From UBA8752 sp049610565 (lineage in GTDB: Bacteria > Bacteroidota > Bacteroidia > Flavobacteriales_D > Sanyastnellaceae), in assembly GCA_049610565.1 (NCBI GenBank), contig JBMYZR010000003.1, positions 1 to 64,000 on the forward strand: DNA of 64,000 nt, read 5' to 3'. The notes below the pieces were generated by a model, which saw only the letters and a program-made list of their open reading frames with translations, was not told where the DNA came from and did not search any database. Position numbers and translations under genes: made by a program. Each line of letters starts with the position of its first letter. Position 1 is the first letter of the stretch. Below are positions 17,932-27,922 of this stretch, in pieces.

Positions 17932-20900
17932 ATGCGCCTTATCCTCAACCTCTTTTTCGCCCTGCTCTGGGCCCCTCTCTCTGTTGGATCACAAACCAAC
18001 CCGGATTGTGACCCCGACCAGTTGCAAACCTTCGATGACACCTATTACGTCGACGAAGCCGACCTCACGTCGTTCGAGGAAAACGTCACCAACAACGACG
18101 TCATCAATGTCGAATACAACATCAGCATGGACGTCCCCCCGTGCTTTGCCCAATCCATTGAAGGCACCGGCAAAATCATCTACGTCGGGCCCGGTCCCAA
18201 CGGAGGCGATTGCTGCGGCACCTTCACCTTCACCTACACCCTGTACAGCGGAGACCTCGCCTGCACGGGCACGGTGCGCATCATCGTGGAATGCGGCACG
18301 CCCAAGAGCGATTGCAGCGTCATTGAATTGCAGCCGGGCGGAGGAGATGGAAACGGAGACGGCACGGTGGGGGATCCCGACCAGCCCAATGTGGATTTGC
18401 CCTGCGTTCCTGTCTGCGAAAACGGGATCACCACCCTCCTCGCCCCCTACTCCGACCAGAACACCTACGACTGGGTCATCACCGGCGGAACGCTGATCGG
18501 TCCACTCCAGGATCCGGCGTCGGTTGAAGTCCAATGGAACAGTCCAGGGCAAGGCAACATCAGTGTGACCATCACCGGCCCGGGAGGCGTGCAGGTCATC
18601 CAGCAGTGCGTGGAAATCGGAGAAGCGCCCCATGCCGAATTCACGGCTCCCTCGCCGGTTTGCCTGAACACACCCGTTCAGTTCCAGAGCCTCTCGACCC
18701 TCGGCGCCTCCCACTTCTGGGACTTCGGGGACGGGGAAACTTCCAATCAGGTCAACCCCAGCCACAGCTTCCTGAATCCCGGTCCGCATGAAGTCGTCCT
18801 GACGGTCACCACGCCCCTCCTCAACGCCGAAGGAGACACGGTCTGTTGCTGTCAGGACACCTATGCCCTCGACATCGAGGTGCTGGATGAGGAAGGGCCC
18901 ACCATCGAGTGCATCACCACGCTCTGCGAAGGAGACAGCGCGTGCTATTGGACCGACATCGATCCAGCCGACTGCCCGAGCGGCGCGACATTCACCTGGA
19001 CGGTGAACGATGCCAACGGCAATGCCGTGTCCTTTGACGGACAGGGAACGGCGGAGATCTGCCTGCAGTGGGACCAGGGGCCCTTCGGAGAGGTGAGCCT
19101 CGCCGTGACCGGTTGTCCTGGCGTCTGCGACCAGGCCACCACCGTCCAGATCCCCATCATCTCCTCTTCCGCCCTCGTCACCGGACCCGAGATCGTCTGC
19201 GTCGGTGACGTTGCCGTGTACACCGTGCCGAAATGGATGGACGTGGTGTACGACTGGACCGTCACGGGGGGCACCATCGTCAGCACCAACGGCAACCAGG
19301 TGAGCATACTCTGGGGGGCAGAAGGTGCGGGCACGGTGGACGTGACCTATGAAAGCCCCTTCCTGCTCGGGCTCAAGGAGCACGATGCGCCGGACTGTTC
19401 CGGAGAGGGCCATCTCCCCGTGGAGGTCCTGCCCAAGCTCCAGTTTACCGCCAATCCCACGCAAGCTTGCGTGGGCAGCACCCTGACCTTCGCCACCAAC
19501 GGCACCGGACTCGACTGGAGCGTGACCGCCCCGGCCTCGGGAACGACCACAGGCAGCTTCTTCGCTGTCCAATTCCCCGCAGCCGGAACGTACACCGTGA
19601 CCGCTTCCGACCCGAATGGCGCGTACTGCAACCCCGAGATCACCACCACCGTGACCGTGGTCGCCCCGCCCAACCCCGTCATTTCCGGCCCTGAAGACGG
19701 GTGCACGGGGGAAGCGCTTCTCTATGTCATCGACCCCATCGAACCTGCCGTGAATTACTCGTGGAACGTGGGAGCCGGCCAAGGCACCCTGTCGAGCACG
19801 TTTGGAACGAGCACAACCGTCAACTGGTCCAGCTCCGCTTCGGCACACACCCTCACGGTCTATGCCTACCGGGCCACGGCCCCGTTCTGCTCGGCCACAA
19901 CCACCTTGGACTTCGAGCCGGATTTGCCGGTCGCACCGGTGAGCCTCAGCGGCGCTGGCACCTGCGAAAACCAGGTCGCCAGTTACACCCTCACGACATC
20001 CGGAACCCCCGACGGGGAGACCTTCACCTGGACCATTGACCCCACCACCGCGGGCAGCGTCGTCGGCGGTCAAGGCACCACCGCGGTCGACATCCAGTGG
20101 AACGACCAGACCACGACGTCCGGGGTCACCGTCAAGGTGACCTCCTCCCTCTGTGGACTGCACGAGGTGAATGACTTCCCGCTGACCATCCATCCCCAGC
20201 CGGAACCGGTGATCAGCCAGACGGGACACCTCTGCCCCGACGCCACAGTGCCAGCGCAATTGAGCACCGCGTCAGGCTACGACGCCTACGCATGGACGGG
20301 GCCCACTGGCGGCTCGAGCGCCACCAATTTCACCGTCGCGGTCGCAGGCGAACACAGTGTGACGGTCACCGACGCCAACGGTTGTCAGGGAACCGCCTAT
20401 TTCACCGTGGAGGACAGCCCCGTTCCGGCCGCCTACATCACCTCCCCCCAGCCCGATGTGCTCTGCATCCCCTACCCGAATGCAGTCACCCTCGTGACCC
20501 CGACCCAAACCGGCTGGAGTCACGTCTGGTCGGACGGTACATCGGGCCCTTCACCGGCCAGCTCGATCACCACGTACACCCCCACCGGCACCCCGGGCAC
20601 CACCTTCTACACGGTCACCACCTCCATCGACGCCACCGGGTGCAGCGCCACATCGGCCATCTATTCCATCACGGAAGACAACTGCCCCAACGGGAATTGC
20701 ACACCGCTGTACGGCATCACGGCCAGCGCCAGTGCCGTTTGCAACCAAGCCACCGTCCTCGATGACCTGCCTCCGTTGCACCTCTCCCCGGTCCAATACC
20801 AATGGGGGGACGGAACCAGCAGCACGACCAACACCCACAGCTATTCGCAGGCCGGATGCTACAACGTGGTGGTCACCACGAGCGCGCCCAACCTCACGCC

Positions 20901-23900
20901 CCCTCCCGCCAGCTGCCCAATTGGCGATGACGTGGAGGTCTGCGTGCCCCTCGCCGCCGACTTCTCGTTTGAGATCATCCAGTGCAATGAGGTCGAGTTC
21001 ACGGACAACTCCAGCTACATCGCCACCAGTCCGGGGCACGAGATCACCCAATGGGAATGGGACTTCGACGGCGACGGCGTCGTGGATGCCACAGGGCAGA
21101 ACCCCGGCAACCACACCTATACCGGGGGAGGGGCCTCCTACACGGTGACTTTGACCGTCACGTCCCAAAATGGTTGCCAGGCCACCGCAACCGCCATCGT
21201 CACCATCGGGTCCGTGGGGGCTCCCACCATCACCTTGGACTCTCCCGTGTGCGTCGGTGTTCCCCACACGCACACCGCCTCGGCCACCAATGCCGTGAAC
21301 CTCATCTGGAGTTTCCCGGACGGATCCGCCTTTGAAGGGTCTCCCTTCCAGCACACCTTCACCTCCATCCCCGCCACCAACACCGTCACGGTGACCGCGG
21401 TGGACAGCCAAGGCTGTGAACAGGAGGCCACGGCCACCATCACGGTCCATCCCGAGCCGAGCGATCCGTTCGCCGCCACCCTCGATGAAATCGTGTGCTT
21501 CGATCCCGGCACGGCCGACATCCAGGCGGACCCCGGCTTCTCGAGCTACGCCTGGTCCGACGCCAACGGCCCCATCCCCTCCGCGACGTCGAATGTTCTC
21601 TCCGGAGCGGGCGCAGGCGAATACTTCGTCACGGTCACCGATGCCAACGGTTGTCCCCGGACCAGCGGCCCCGTCACCGTGCAGGTGCTTCCGGATTTGT
21701 CTCCAGCCATCCTCGGACCGTCGGTCCTCTGCGGCTCGGACCTCGCCAACTTCAGCACGCTCGCCGGATTCTATTCCTACACCTGGTTCGTCGACGGCGT
21801 GCAGAGTTCCAATGCGCTCTCCCTCAACAACGTGTCGGGCACGCCCGGCCAGACGCGCACCATCGAACTCGTGGTCACGGATGCCGACAACTGCATCCAC
21901 ACGGCCACGCTGGACGTGGAATGGGTGGACGATGTCCAATTCAGCCTGACCTCTCCGAACACCCCGCCTTGCGCGGGAACAGGCGTGCTCATCGAGGTCA
22001 CACCCGCTGACCCCAACGTCGACTACACGTGGAACACCGGAGCCACCGGAACGAGCATCGTCGCCCAGAACGCCGGCCTCTATACGGCCACTGGCGTCAA
22101 CGCAAACGGCTGCGTCCACACCGCGGCCTTCGAGGTGCTCCCGCCGCCGGACCTGTGCGAAGTGCCTTCAGGCTGCCATGAGGACTGCTACGCCCAACTG
22201 GTCTGTGCCCCGGAAGGCCATCTCGCCTACCAGTGGTACCAGGACGGCAACCCCATTTCCGGTGCGACGGACCCTTGCTTCCTCGTCAACGCCACGGGCC
22301 TGTTCTGGGTCGAGGTCACCGGCCTGAACGGATGCACCTCCACCTCGGAGATCCTGGATTTCACCCTCCTCGACTGCTCCTGCGATTTCGAGCCCCTCAT
22401 CGAAGTGGACGACGATTGCTGCGTCACCCTGTCCTTCGACAACAACAGCACGGGGTGCTTCTACGCCCTGGATGTCCACACCCACGGTGAGCCGGCCACA
22501 TTCACCCCCTCTGCCGAGTTTACGCTCGTTGGATCGGGCCCTGCCGACATCCAATTGGAGTACACCGGCGGCGTACCCCCGACCGGCATCATCCAGGACG
22601 CCGTGGACATCTGTTTCCTCGACCCCCAAGCCAATCCGCACATCATCGGGTGGAATTGGACCAATCCCGATGCCAACGACGGGTGCGGTGGCGAATTCAC
22701 CGTGGAATGCCCTTCCGACACCACAACCACAACCGACAGCACGTGTGTCAGCATCCTCGAGGACTTCATCGTGTGCGAGGACGATGGCACCCTGACCTAC
22801 GGCTTCACCCTGTGCAACGGGGCCTCCACGCCCTTTGACATCGGCCATTTCACACTGTCGGCCATCCTGCCGGGCGGTGTGCAGGTGAACCCGAGCACGT
22901 TTGACCTGAGCGGGACACCGATTGCCCCGGGAGACTGCGGAGACTTCTCCGTCACGCTCACCGGCGTGGGCAGCAATCCGGCAGTCTGTTTCATGATCTC
23001 CACCCACGAAGCCGACCCTGCCACCCAGCCTGATGCGGCCTGCTGCTTCCTGGAGCATTGCGTGGAGGTACCTCCGTGCGACTCGGATTGCGCGACCCTC
23101 TCCCTCTTCGACAGTTCCTTCTGCGATGAGGATGGGGTCCACCTCGAGCTCAGTGTCTCCAACCACACGGGATACACCTTCGGCCAGCTCCAGATGAGCT
23201 ATCAGGGCCAATCGGGGACCATTGTCCAATGGGTCACGGGCATGAGCATCCTGCCCATGACGTCCGACATCCTGAACGTGACCCTCGATCCGAACCTGCT
23301 CGAGGAAAGCCCCTTCTGCATCGACCTCGTGTTCTACGAGGAGGGCGCATCGGGTGATCTGGTGGAATGCTGCCACCTGCCGTGGTGCTTTGACTTGCCG
23401 TCCTGCAGCGAGGACATCTTCGGCTGCACCGACCCGGCGGCCCTGAACTACGATCCGAACGCTACGGTGGACGACGGCTCCTGCGAGTACGATGAATCCT
23501 GCTTTGGGCCGGCCGACCCGAACTACCCGTGCACCGAGGAATACGAACCGGTCTGCGGCTGTGACGGCAACACCTATCCCAACGCGTGCTATGCCTTCCA
23601 CATCCACGGGATCCAATCCTGGACCTATGGCCCCTGCGGAACGGGAGGACCCATCCTCGGCTGCACCGCGGACGATGCCTGCAACTTCAACCCGGATGCC
23701 ACCGAGAACGACGGCACGTGCGCATTCCCATTGGATGGGTACGACTGTGACGGCAACTGCCTGAACGACGTCAACGGCAACGGCATTTGCGATGAATTCG
23801 AGGAACAGATCGAGGGGTGTACGAACCCCGATGCGGTCAACTTCAATCCCGACGCGACGGTGGACGATGGCTCCTGCCTGTGGGACACCTGCGTGCTGCC

Positions 23901-24153
23901 GACGCTCATCAACCCCTACTACCCCTGCACGGAAGAGTATGATCCGGTCTGCGGTTGCGATGGCATGACCTACGCCAACGCCTGCTATGCAGTCTACTTC
24001 GGTGGACTGGTCAGCTGGACCCAGGGGGCCTGCGACGGCGGCGGAAATCCGGGCAATCCGAACGCGTGCCCAACGGACATCAACGAGGATGGCACCACCA
24101 ATGTGGCCGACTTGCTGATGGTGCTCGGAGAGTTTGCCTCCGAGTGCGAATGA
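17932..24153 (+). CDS. Giant secreted PKD / Kazal-like / dockerin-like surface protein
   Basis: A 2073-residue exported protein with a signal peptide of about 20 residues (LSVGSQ). Many PKD/Ig-like beta-sandwich repeats follow. Two clear PKD units are HFWDFGDGETSN (about residue 262) and WEWDFDGDGVVDATG (about 1042). Near the C-terminus come three GCT...DDGSC-type Cys repeats (23424-23490, about 23658-23720, 23815-23880) and two Kazal-like modules (YEPVCGCDGNTYPNACYA and YDPVCGCDGMTYANACYA). The chain ends with a dockerin-like calcium loop, DINEDGTTNVAD. It has no standard T9SS domain. It is probably a cell-surface or extracellular adhesin-like protein; protease inhibition by the Kazal-like modules is possible but unproven. 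It ends convergent with the propeller gene. Confidence 0.85.
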   Translation: MRLILNLFFALLWAPLSVGSQTNPDCDPDQLQTFDDTYYVDEADLTSFEENVTNNDVINVEYNISMDVPPCFAQSIEGTGKIIYVGPGPNGGDCCGTFTFTYTLYSGDLACTGTVRIIVECGTPKSDCSVIELQPGGGDGNGDGTVGDPDQPNVDLPCVPVCENGITTLLAPYSDQNTYDWVITGGTLIGPLQDPASVEVQWNSPGQGNISVTITGPGGVQVIQQCVEIGEAPHAEFTAPSPVCLNTPVQFQSLSTLGASHFWDFGDGETSNQVNPSHSFLNPGPHEVVLTVTTPLLNAEGDTVCCCQDTYALDIEVLDEEGPTIECITTLCEGDSACYWTDIDPADCPSGATFTWTVNDANGNAVSFDGQGTAEICLQWDQGPFGEVSLAVTGCPGVCDQATTVQIPIISSSALVTGPEIVCVGDVAVYTVPKWMDVVYDWTVTGGTIVSTNGNQVSILWGAEGAGTVDVTYESPFLLGLKEHDAPDCSGEGHLPVEVLPKLQFTANPTQACVGSTLTFATNGTGLDWSVTAPASGTTTGSFFAVQFPAAGTYTVTASDPNGAYCNPEITTTVTVVAPPNPVISGPEDGCTGEALLYVIDPIEPAVNYSWNVGAGQGTLSSTFGTSTTVNWSSSASAHTLTVYAYRATAPFCSATTTLDFEPDLPVAPVSLSGAGTCENQVASYTLTTSGTPDGETFTWTIDPTTAGSVVGGQGTTAVDIQWNDQTTTSGVTVKVTSSLCGLHEVNDFPLTIHPQPEPVISQTGHLCPDATVPAQLSTASGYDAYAWTGPTGGSSATNFTVAVAGEHSVTVTDANGCQGTAYFTVEDSPVPAAYITSPQPDVLCIPYPNAVTLVTPTQTGWSHVWSDGTSGPSPASSITTYTPTGTPGTTFYTVTTSIDATGCSATSAIYSITEDNCPNGNCTPLYGITASASAVCNQATVLDDLPPLHLSPVQYQWGDGTSSTTNTHSYSQAGCYNVVVTTSAPNLTPPPASCPIGDDVEVCVPLAADFSFEIIQCNEVEFTDNSSYIATSPGHEITQWEWDFDGDGVVDATGQNPGNHTYTGGGASYTVTLTVTSQNGCQATATAIVTIGSVGAPTITLDSPVCVGVPHTHTASATNAVNLIWSFPDGSAFEGSPFQHTFTSIPATNTVTVTAVDSQGCEQEATATITVHPEPSDPFAATLDEIVCFDPGTADIQADPGFSSYAWSDANGPIPSATSNVLSGAGAGEYFVTVTDANGCPRTSGPVTVQVLPDLSPAILGPSVLCGSDLANFSTLAGFYSYTWFVDGVQSSNALSLNNVSGTPGQTRTIELVVTDADNCIHTATLDVEWVDDVQFSLTSPNTPPCAGTGVLIEVTPADPNVDYTWNTGATGTSIVAQNAGLYTATGVNANGCVHTAAFEVLPPPDLCEVPSGCHEDCYAQLVCAPEGHLAYQWYQDGNPISGATDPCFLVNATGLFWVEVTGLNGCTSTSEILDFTLLDCSCDFEPLIEVDDDCCVTLSFDNNSTGCFYALDVHTHGEPATFTPSAEFTLVGSGPADIQLEYTGGVPPTGIIQDAVDICFLDPQANPHIIGWNWTNPDANDGCGGEFTVECPSDTTTTTDSTCVSILEDFIVCEDDGTLTYGFTLCNGASTPFDIGHFTLSAILPGGVQVNPSTFDLSGTPIAPGDCGDFSVTLTGVGSNPAVCFMISTHEADPATQPDAACCFLEHCVEVPPCDSDCATLSLFDSSFCDEDGVHLELSVSNHTGYTFGQLQMSYQGQSGTIVQWVTGMSILPMTSDILNVTLDPNLLEESPFCIDLVFYEEGASGDLVECCHLPWCFDLPSCSEDIFGCTDPAALNYDPNATVDDGSCEYDESCFGPADPNYPCTEEYEPVCGCDGNTYPNACYAFHIHGIQSWTYGPCGTGGPILGCTADDACNFNPDATENDGTCAFPLDGYDCDGNCLNDVNGNGICDEFEEQIEGCTNPDAVNFNPDATVDDGSCLWDTCVLPTLINPYYPCTEEYDPVCGCDGMTYANACYAVYFGGLVSWTQGACDGGGNPGNPNACPTDINEDGTTNVADLLMVLGEFASECE

Positions 24154-24162
24154 CGGTGGGCT

Positions 24163-24188
24163 GCCCCTCGGCCTGACGGTCGGGGGGC
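24163..24188. terminator. Possible bidirectional terminator between convergent genes
   Basis: An 11-bp stem with two G-T wobbles (GCCCCTCGGCC / GGTCGGGGGGC, loop TGAC) lies in the 48-bp gap between two convergent stops. There is no good T tract on either side, so termination is inferred from position. Confidence 0.45.
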
Positions 24189-24201
24189 GGCGCCCTCCAT
24201 C

Positions 24202-27200
24202 TCATTCCTCGAATTCGCCGAAGAGCGGCCAATCCACGGCCTCGACCTCGGTGCGCCAGGCCGCGAAGACCTCGCGGATCCGGTCGAGGTGTTCTTCGGC
24301 AGCGGTGACCGCACGGTCGAGCGCCTTCAGGGCGTCGTCCGCATTGGAACCCGGCGCGGCGAGTCCCCCGTCGGCGTAACTCATGGCGTGCCAAAGGCGG
24401 TCCGAAATGCGGACGACCGCATCGTAGCCATTGAAGTCCTCGGGCGTGAAATACCGCTCGTCCAGCTCGGTCCACTCGGCCTCGAGCGAATCGGTGAGGG
24501 CCTTGACCGCCTTGTAGGTCGTGTCGCCCTTGTCCATGCTGCGCTTGGCGTGGCGCATCCGATCCGAGACAGCGTCCTCCGCGCGGCGCATGCGCTTGAG
24601 CGACTCGTAAACGTCGTCCGCCCGGCCGGACACAGCATAGATCCGGTCCATGTGGGCCCGCTGGGCAGCAAGGATGTCGGTCGACGGGGCGCGCCGGGGG
24701 TCCGCCATCACCTCGATGTCGGTCTCCGCCCAGATGCGGGACGCAGAATCGCCCTTGACCTCCAGCACCATGCGGTAGGTCCCGGGGTCCACCGGGAATC
24801 CGCCGCCGGGTCGGGCATCCTTGTCGCGCTTGCGCCGGGAGGGCCAGAACGATCCCGTTCCGCGCATGTCCCAGTACATCATGTCCATTCCGCCCTCCTC
24901 GGGCTCGGCGTCCATCGTACGCACCGTATCTCCTGCCGCATTCAGCACGTGCAGCAGCAGTCCGTCCTTGCCGAGGGCCTCCAGGCTGTCGCCATTGAAA
25001 TGGCAGCGCACCCGGGCTCCCCGCCCCTTGTTGTCCCCAGACCAATAGCCGTCCGCCGGAAAGCGCTCCCCAGCCGGCCGGCGCCACTCGGCCATGATGC
25101 CCGCGTCGGGGGCGAACATCGTGCACGCAGCACCCCCGAAGTCGTCGTCTCCTCCACCGGTCACCCAAGCGCGGACCACTTCAAGGCCATCCATGATGTA
25201 CACGCCCCGGCCGAACGTGCCGAGCACCAGATCCGACTCCCGCTCCTGCAGGACGATGTCCCGAACCGGAACGGCGGGCACGCCCTCCTTCCAGCGCTGC
25301 CATTCCGCGCCACCGTCGTGGCTCCACCACAATCCCTGCTCGGTACCGCACCAGATGAGGTCGGCCACCTCCGGGTCCTGCAGCACGCATTGGACATGGC
25401 CCAATACGTCATCTCCATCGACGATGCGCTCCCATTTGGCGCCCCCATCGCGGGTGCGATAGAGGTAGGGCGTCCAATCGTTGCGGCGGTAGTTGTTGGC
25501 CGCCACGTAGACCTCATCGGGGTTGTGGGGCGAAATCCGCACCTGCGGAATCCAGCTGCCCTCCGGCAGGCCCTTGAGCCGCCCGGCCAGCGACTCCCAC
25601 GTCTCCCCGCCATTGACGGTCCGGTGCAGCTGGCCGTCGTCCGAGGACGCCCAGATCTCCTGCTTCCGCTCCGGGTGGGGCGTGATGCAGAGCAGCGTCG
25701 TGTGGTTCTCCGCGTTGGTCGCATCGGTCGTGAGGCCGCCGCTCTCCGCCTGCTTCTGCTTCTCCGGATCGTTGGTCGTCAAATCCGGCGAAAGGATCGT
25801 CCACGACTGGCCGCGGTCCGCACTGTAGTGGACGAACTGGCTGCCGAAGTAGACGCCGTTCGGGTCATGGGGATCCACGGCGATGGCCGCGTTCCAGTTG
25901 TACCGGAGCTCCACCGTGTCGGGGTGGTTGGGCTGGATGTAGGCCATGGCGCCCGTCGGAATGTGCAGGCGGTAGACGTTGCCCCCCTGCGACATCGAAT
26001 AGGCCATGTCGGGGTCGCCCGGCATCGGCACAACATCGAATCCGTCGCCGAAGCTGATCTCCTGCCAATCCTCGTTGCGGATCCCGTCGCCATGCCACAC
26101 GTAGGCCGGCGCCTTCCACGACCCGTTGTCCTGCAAGCCGCCGTAGACATTGTAGGGAATGTCGTTGTCGACGTTGATGTGGTAGAACTGGCCGACCGGC
26201 AGGTTGTGGACGAAGCTCCACGTCTCGCCGCCGTCCCGGCTGATGTTGATCCCGCCGTCGTTGCCGTTGAGGATGAAATCCGAATCGTTCGGGTCCTGGT
26301 ACCACGCGTGGTGGTCCGGGTGCGCCCCGCTGTAGGGCAGGATCACCTCGAAGGTCCGTCCCCCATCGGTGCTCTCGCTCACCATGCTGTAGAGGTTGAA
26401 CAGGCGGTCCGGGTCCTGCGGATCGGCATGGATCTCGGCATAATAGAAGGGCCGGTTGCCGATGTTCTCGGTGGAGACAAGGTCCCAATTCAGGCCCCCG
26501 TCGGTGGACTTGTACAGACCGGTCTTCTTGGACTCGATGAGCGCGTAGACAATGTCCGGGTCCGCGGGGCTCATCGTCAGGCCCATGCGGCCGAGCTCGC
26601 CGCCCGGCAAGCCCTCGTCCTCGCCGAGTTGATCCCAGTTGTCGCCGCCGTCGTGCGTGACGTACAGGCCGCTGCCTTCTCCACCGGAGGTGAAGAACCA
26701 GGGCTCCCGGTGGAAGGACCACATCGCCGCGAACAGCTTGTCGGGGTTGCTCGGATCCATGATCATCTCCGCGCACCCCGTGGTGTCGTCAATGGACAGC
26801 ACGTGGTCCCACGTGGCCCCGCCATCGCGGGTGCGGAACACGCCGCGCTCGGGGTTCGGGCCCCAGGCCGATCCCATCGCGGCCACGTACACCGTCTTCG
26901 GGTCCGTCGGGTGGATGCGGATGCGGTGGATGGTCCGCGTGTCCTCGAGGCCCATCATGGACCAGGAGGCACCCCCATCGAGCGAGCGGTAGATGCCGCG
27001 GCCGGAGGTGTGGCTGTTGCGCGGGTTGCCCTCTCCCGTGCCCGCCCAGATGACGTCGGGGTTGGACGGGGCCACCGCCACGGATCCGATGCTGAGGATG
27101 TCCTGCTCATCGAAAAGCGGTTCCCACGTCGTGCCGCTGGAGGTGCTGCGCCAAAGTCCACCGCTGGCCGTGCCCGCATACATGATGTCGCGGTCGGTCG

Positions 27201-27360
27201 GGTCCACCGTCAGGGCCGTCACCCGGCCGCTCATGGTGCCGGGCCCGATGTGCCGGACGGGATGGTCCTCAAACACGCTTTGGCCGTGGACATCCAGGCC
27301 GAAGAAGAGGGACAGAATGAAAAACAGGAGCGGAGTCCGGAGGGCGTTCAGCTGGGTCAT
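24202..27360 (-). CDS. Secreted sortilin/VPS10-type multi-blade beta-propeller protein
   Basis: A 1052-residue exported protein with a signal peptide ending near residue 26 (LDVHGQ). It is built of repeated Asp-box/BNR motifs (YRSLDGGASW, FRTRDGGATW, YVTHDGGDNW, YKSTDGGLNW, YRTRDGGAKW) that form one or two propellers. This is the family often annotated 'VPS10/sortilin or glycosyl hydrolase'; no hydrolase residues can be assigned from sequence alone. The last about 250 residues are helical (HLDRIREVFAAW) with no T9SS domain. The start is the ATG at 27360, directly before the signal peptide. A -7-like TATCTTGC lies 5 nt upstream. Location (periplasm or outside) is uncertain. Confidence 0.82.
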   Translation of the reverse strand: MTQLNALRTPLLFFILSLFFGLDVHGQSVFEDHPVRHIGPGTMSGRVTALTVDPTDRDIMYAGTASGGLWRSTSSGTTWEPLFDEQDILSIGSVAVAPSNPDVIWAGTGEGNPRNSHTSGRGIYRSLDGGASWSMMGLEDTRTIHRIRIHPTDPKTVYVAAMGSAWGPNPERGVFRTRDGGATWDHVLSIDDTTGCAEMIMDPSNPDKLFAAMWSFHREPWFFTSGGEGSGLYVTHDGGDNWDQLGEDEGLPGGELGRMGLTMSPADPDIVYALIESKKTGLYKSTDGGLNWDLVSTENIGNRPFYYAEIHADPQDPDRLFNLYSMVSESTDGGRTFEVILPYSGAHPDHHAWYQDPNDSDFILNGNDGGINISRDGGETWSFVHNLPVGQFYHINVDNDIPYNVYGGLQDNGSWKAPAYVWHGDGIRNEDWQEISFGDGFDVVPMPGDPDMAYSMSQGGNVYRLHIPTGAMAYIQPNHPDTVELRYNWNAAIAVDPHDPNGVYFGSQFVHYSADRGQSWTILSPDLTTNDPEKQKQAESGGLTTDATNAENHTTLLCITPHPERKQEIWASSDDGQLHRTVNGGETWESLAGRLKGLPEGSWIPQVRISPHNPDEVYVAANNYRRNDWTPYLYRTRDGGAKWERIVDGDDVLGHVQCVLQDPEVADLIWCGTEQGLWWSHDGGAEWQRWKEGVPAVPVRDIVLQERESDLVLGTFGRGVYIMDGLEVVRAWVTGGGDDDFGGAACTMFAPDAGIMAEWRRPAGERFPADGYWSGDNKGRGARVRCHFNGDSLEALGKDGLLLHVLNAAGDTVRTMDAEPEEGGMDMMYWDMRGTGSFWPSRRKRDKDARPGGGFPVDPGTYRMVLEVKGDSASRIWAETDIEVMADPRRAPSTDILAAQRAHMDRIYAVSGRADDVYESLKRMRRAEDAVSDRMRHAKRSMDKGDTTYKAVKALTDSLEAEWTELDERYFTPEDFNGYDAVVRISDRLWHAMSYADGGLAAPGSNADDALKALDRAVTAAEEHLDRIREVFAAWRTEVEAVDWPLFGEFEE

Positions 27361-27365
27361 CCCGG

Positions 27366-27373
27366 GCAAGATA
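27366..27373 (-). promoter_or_regulatory. -7-like element TATCTTGC near start
   Basis: Minus-strand TATCTTGC ends 5 nt before the ATG at 27360. It partly matches TAnnTTTG. It is included because the spacing agrees with other genes in the window. Confidence 0.35.
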
Positions 27374-27483
27374 CCGCGTGGCAAGGGCGGTCCGCGAGGT
27401 CCGGGGCGCGACTGTGCCCAATGGAATGACGATTGTCATGTCCACTGCCCTCGGACGTCAATTCCACGGCCGAAGTGCCCCCC

Positions 27484-27532
27484 CATGTTTGCTCTGTCAA
27501 CGGACAACAACCACCCCAAATCCCCCTCCATC
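27484..27532 (+). promoter_or_regulatory. Conserved promoter-leader block (copy 1)
   Basis: A -7-like CATGTTTG at 27484-27491 is followed by a C/A-rich leader of 41 nt to the ATG at 27533. The block is nearly identical to 30245-30293 on the other strand, at exactly the same distance from the paralogous gene. The first 30 bases after the A of CATG differ at one position only. Confidence 0.65.
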
Positions 27533-27859
27533 ATGAACAAGTTCACCTCCCTCTCCGCCGCTTTCGCCTTCATGGCCTTCTTCGCCACCGCCAGCGCCGC
27601 CACCGTCTCCTCCGATGCCAACCTGAACACGGTCTCCGTCGAACTGACCGATGACGTCACGCAGGAGTCCATCACCATGGATGCCGTGGTCCAGCTGACC
27701 GACGGCAGCCGCTCCCGCAAGACGAAGACGTTCCGCACGATGCAAGAAGCCGTCGATGGATACGTCAAGTTCGTCACCTCCCTCCCCTACGGTGCACGCT
27801 TGATCCGCGTCGAATTCACCAATGAACTCGGCCAGACGGTCTTCGCTGCGCAAGGCTGA
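27533..27859 (+). CDS. Small secreted protein, paralog of 29912-30244
   Basis: A 108-residue protein of unknown function with a clear signal peptide (MNKFTSLSAAFAFMAFFATASAA). The mature chain of about 85 residues is predicted beta/alpha and ends RVEFTNELGQTVFAAQG. The paralog at 29912-30244 ends RVTFTDGYGNVLFSAQG and shares LP-G-A before that. The frame is open upstream through a second ATG at 27485, but differences from the paralog there change every affected codon and fit better with an indel, so that segment is a leader and not protein. It ends at a strong terminator. No family recognised. Confidence 0.75.
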   Translation: MNKFTSLSAAFAFMAFFATASAATVSSDANLNTVSVELTDDVTQESITMDAVVQLTDGSRSRKTKTFRTMQEAVDGYVKFVTSLPYGARLIRVEFTNELGQTVFAAQG

Positions 27860-27882
27860 CTCCGGTCTGCGCACCCCCATCG

Positions 27883-27913
27883 AAAAGGGCCGCCCGCTTG
27901 GGTGGCCCTTTTT
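27883..27913. terminator. Strong bidirectional rho-independent terminator
   Basis: A 13-bp stem (arms 27883-27895 and 27900-27912, loop GCTT, one G-T wobble) flanked by four A and five T. It ends the small secreted gene on plus and the LEA-like gene on minus. Confidence 0.92.
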
Positions 27914-27922
27914 CGTGTCGGC

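Noticed and set aside
27485..27532. N-terminal extension of the small secreted protein from an upstream ATG, also open in the paralog.
   Set aside because: All codon differences between the copies are non-synonymous and an indel improves the DNA alignment, and the signal peptide begins at the downstream ATG. Read as leader.
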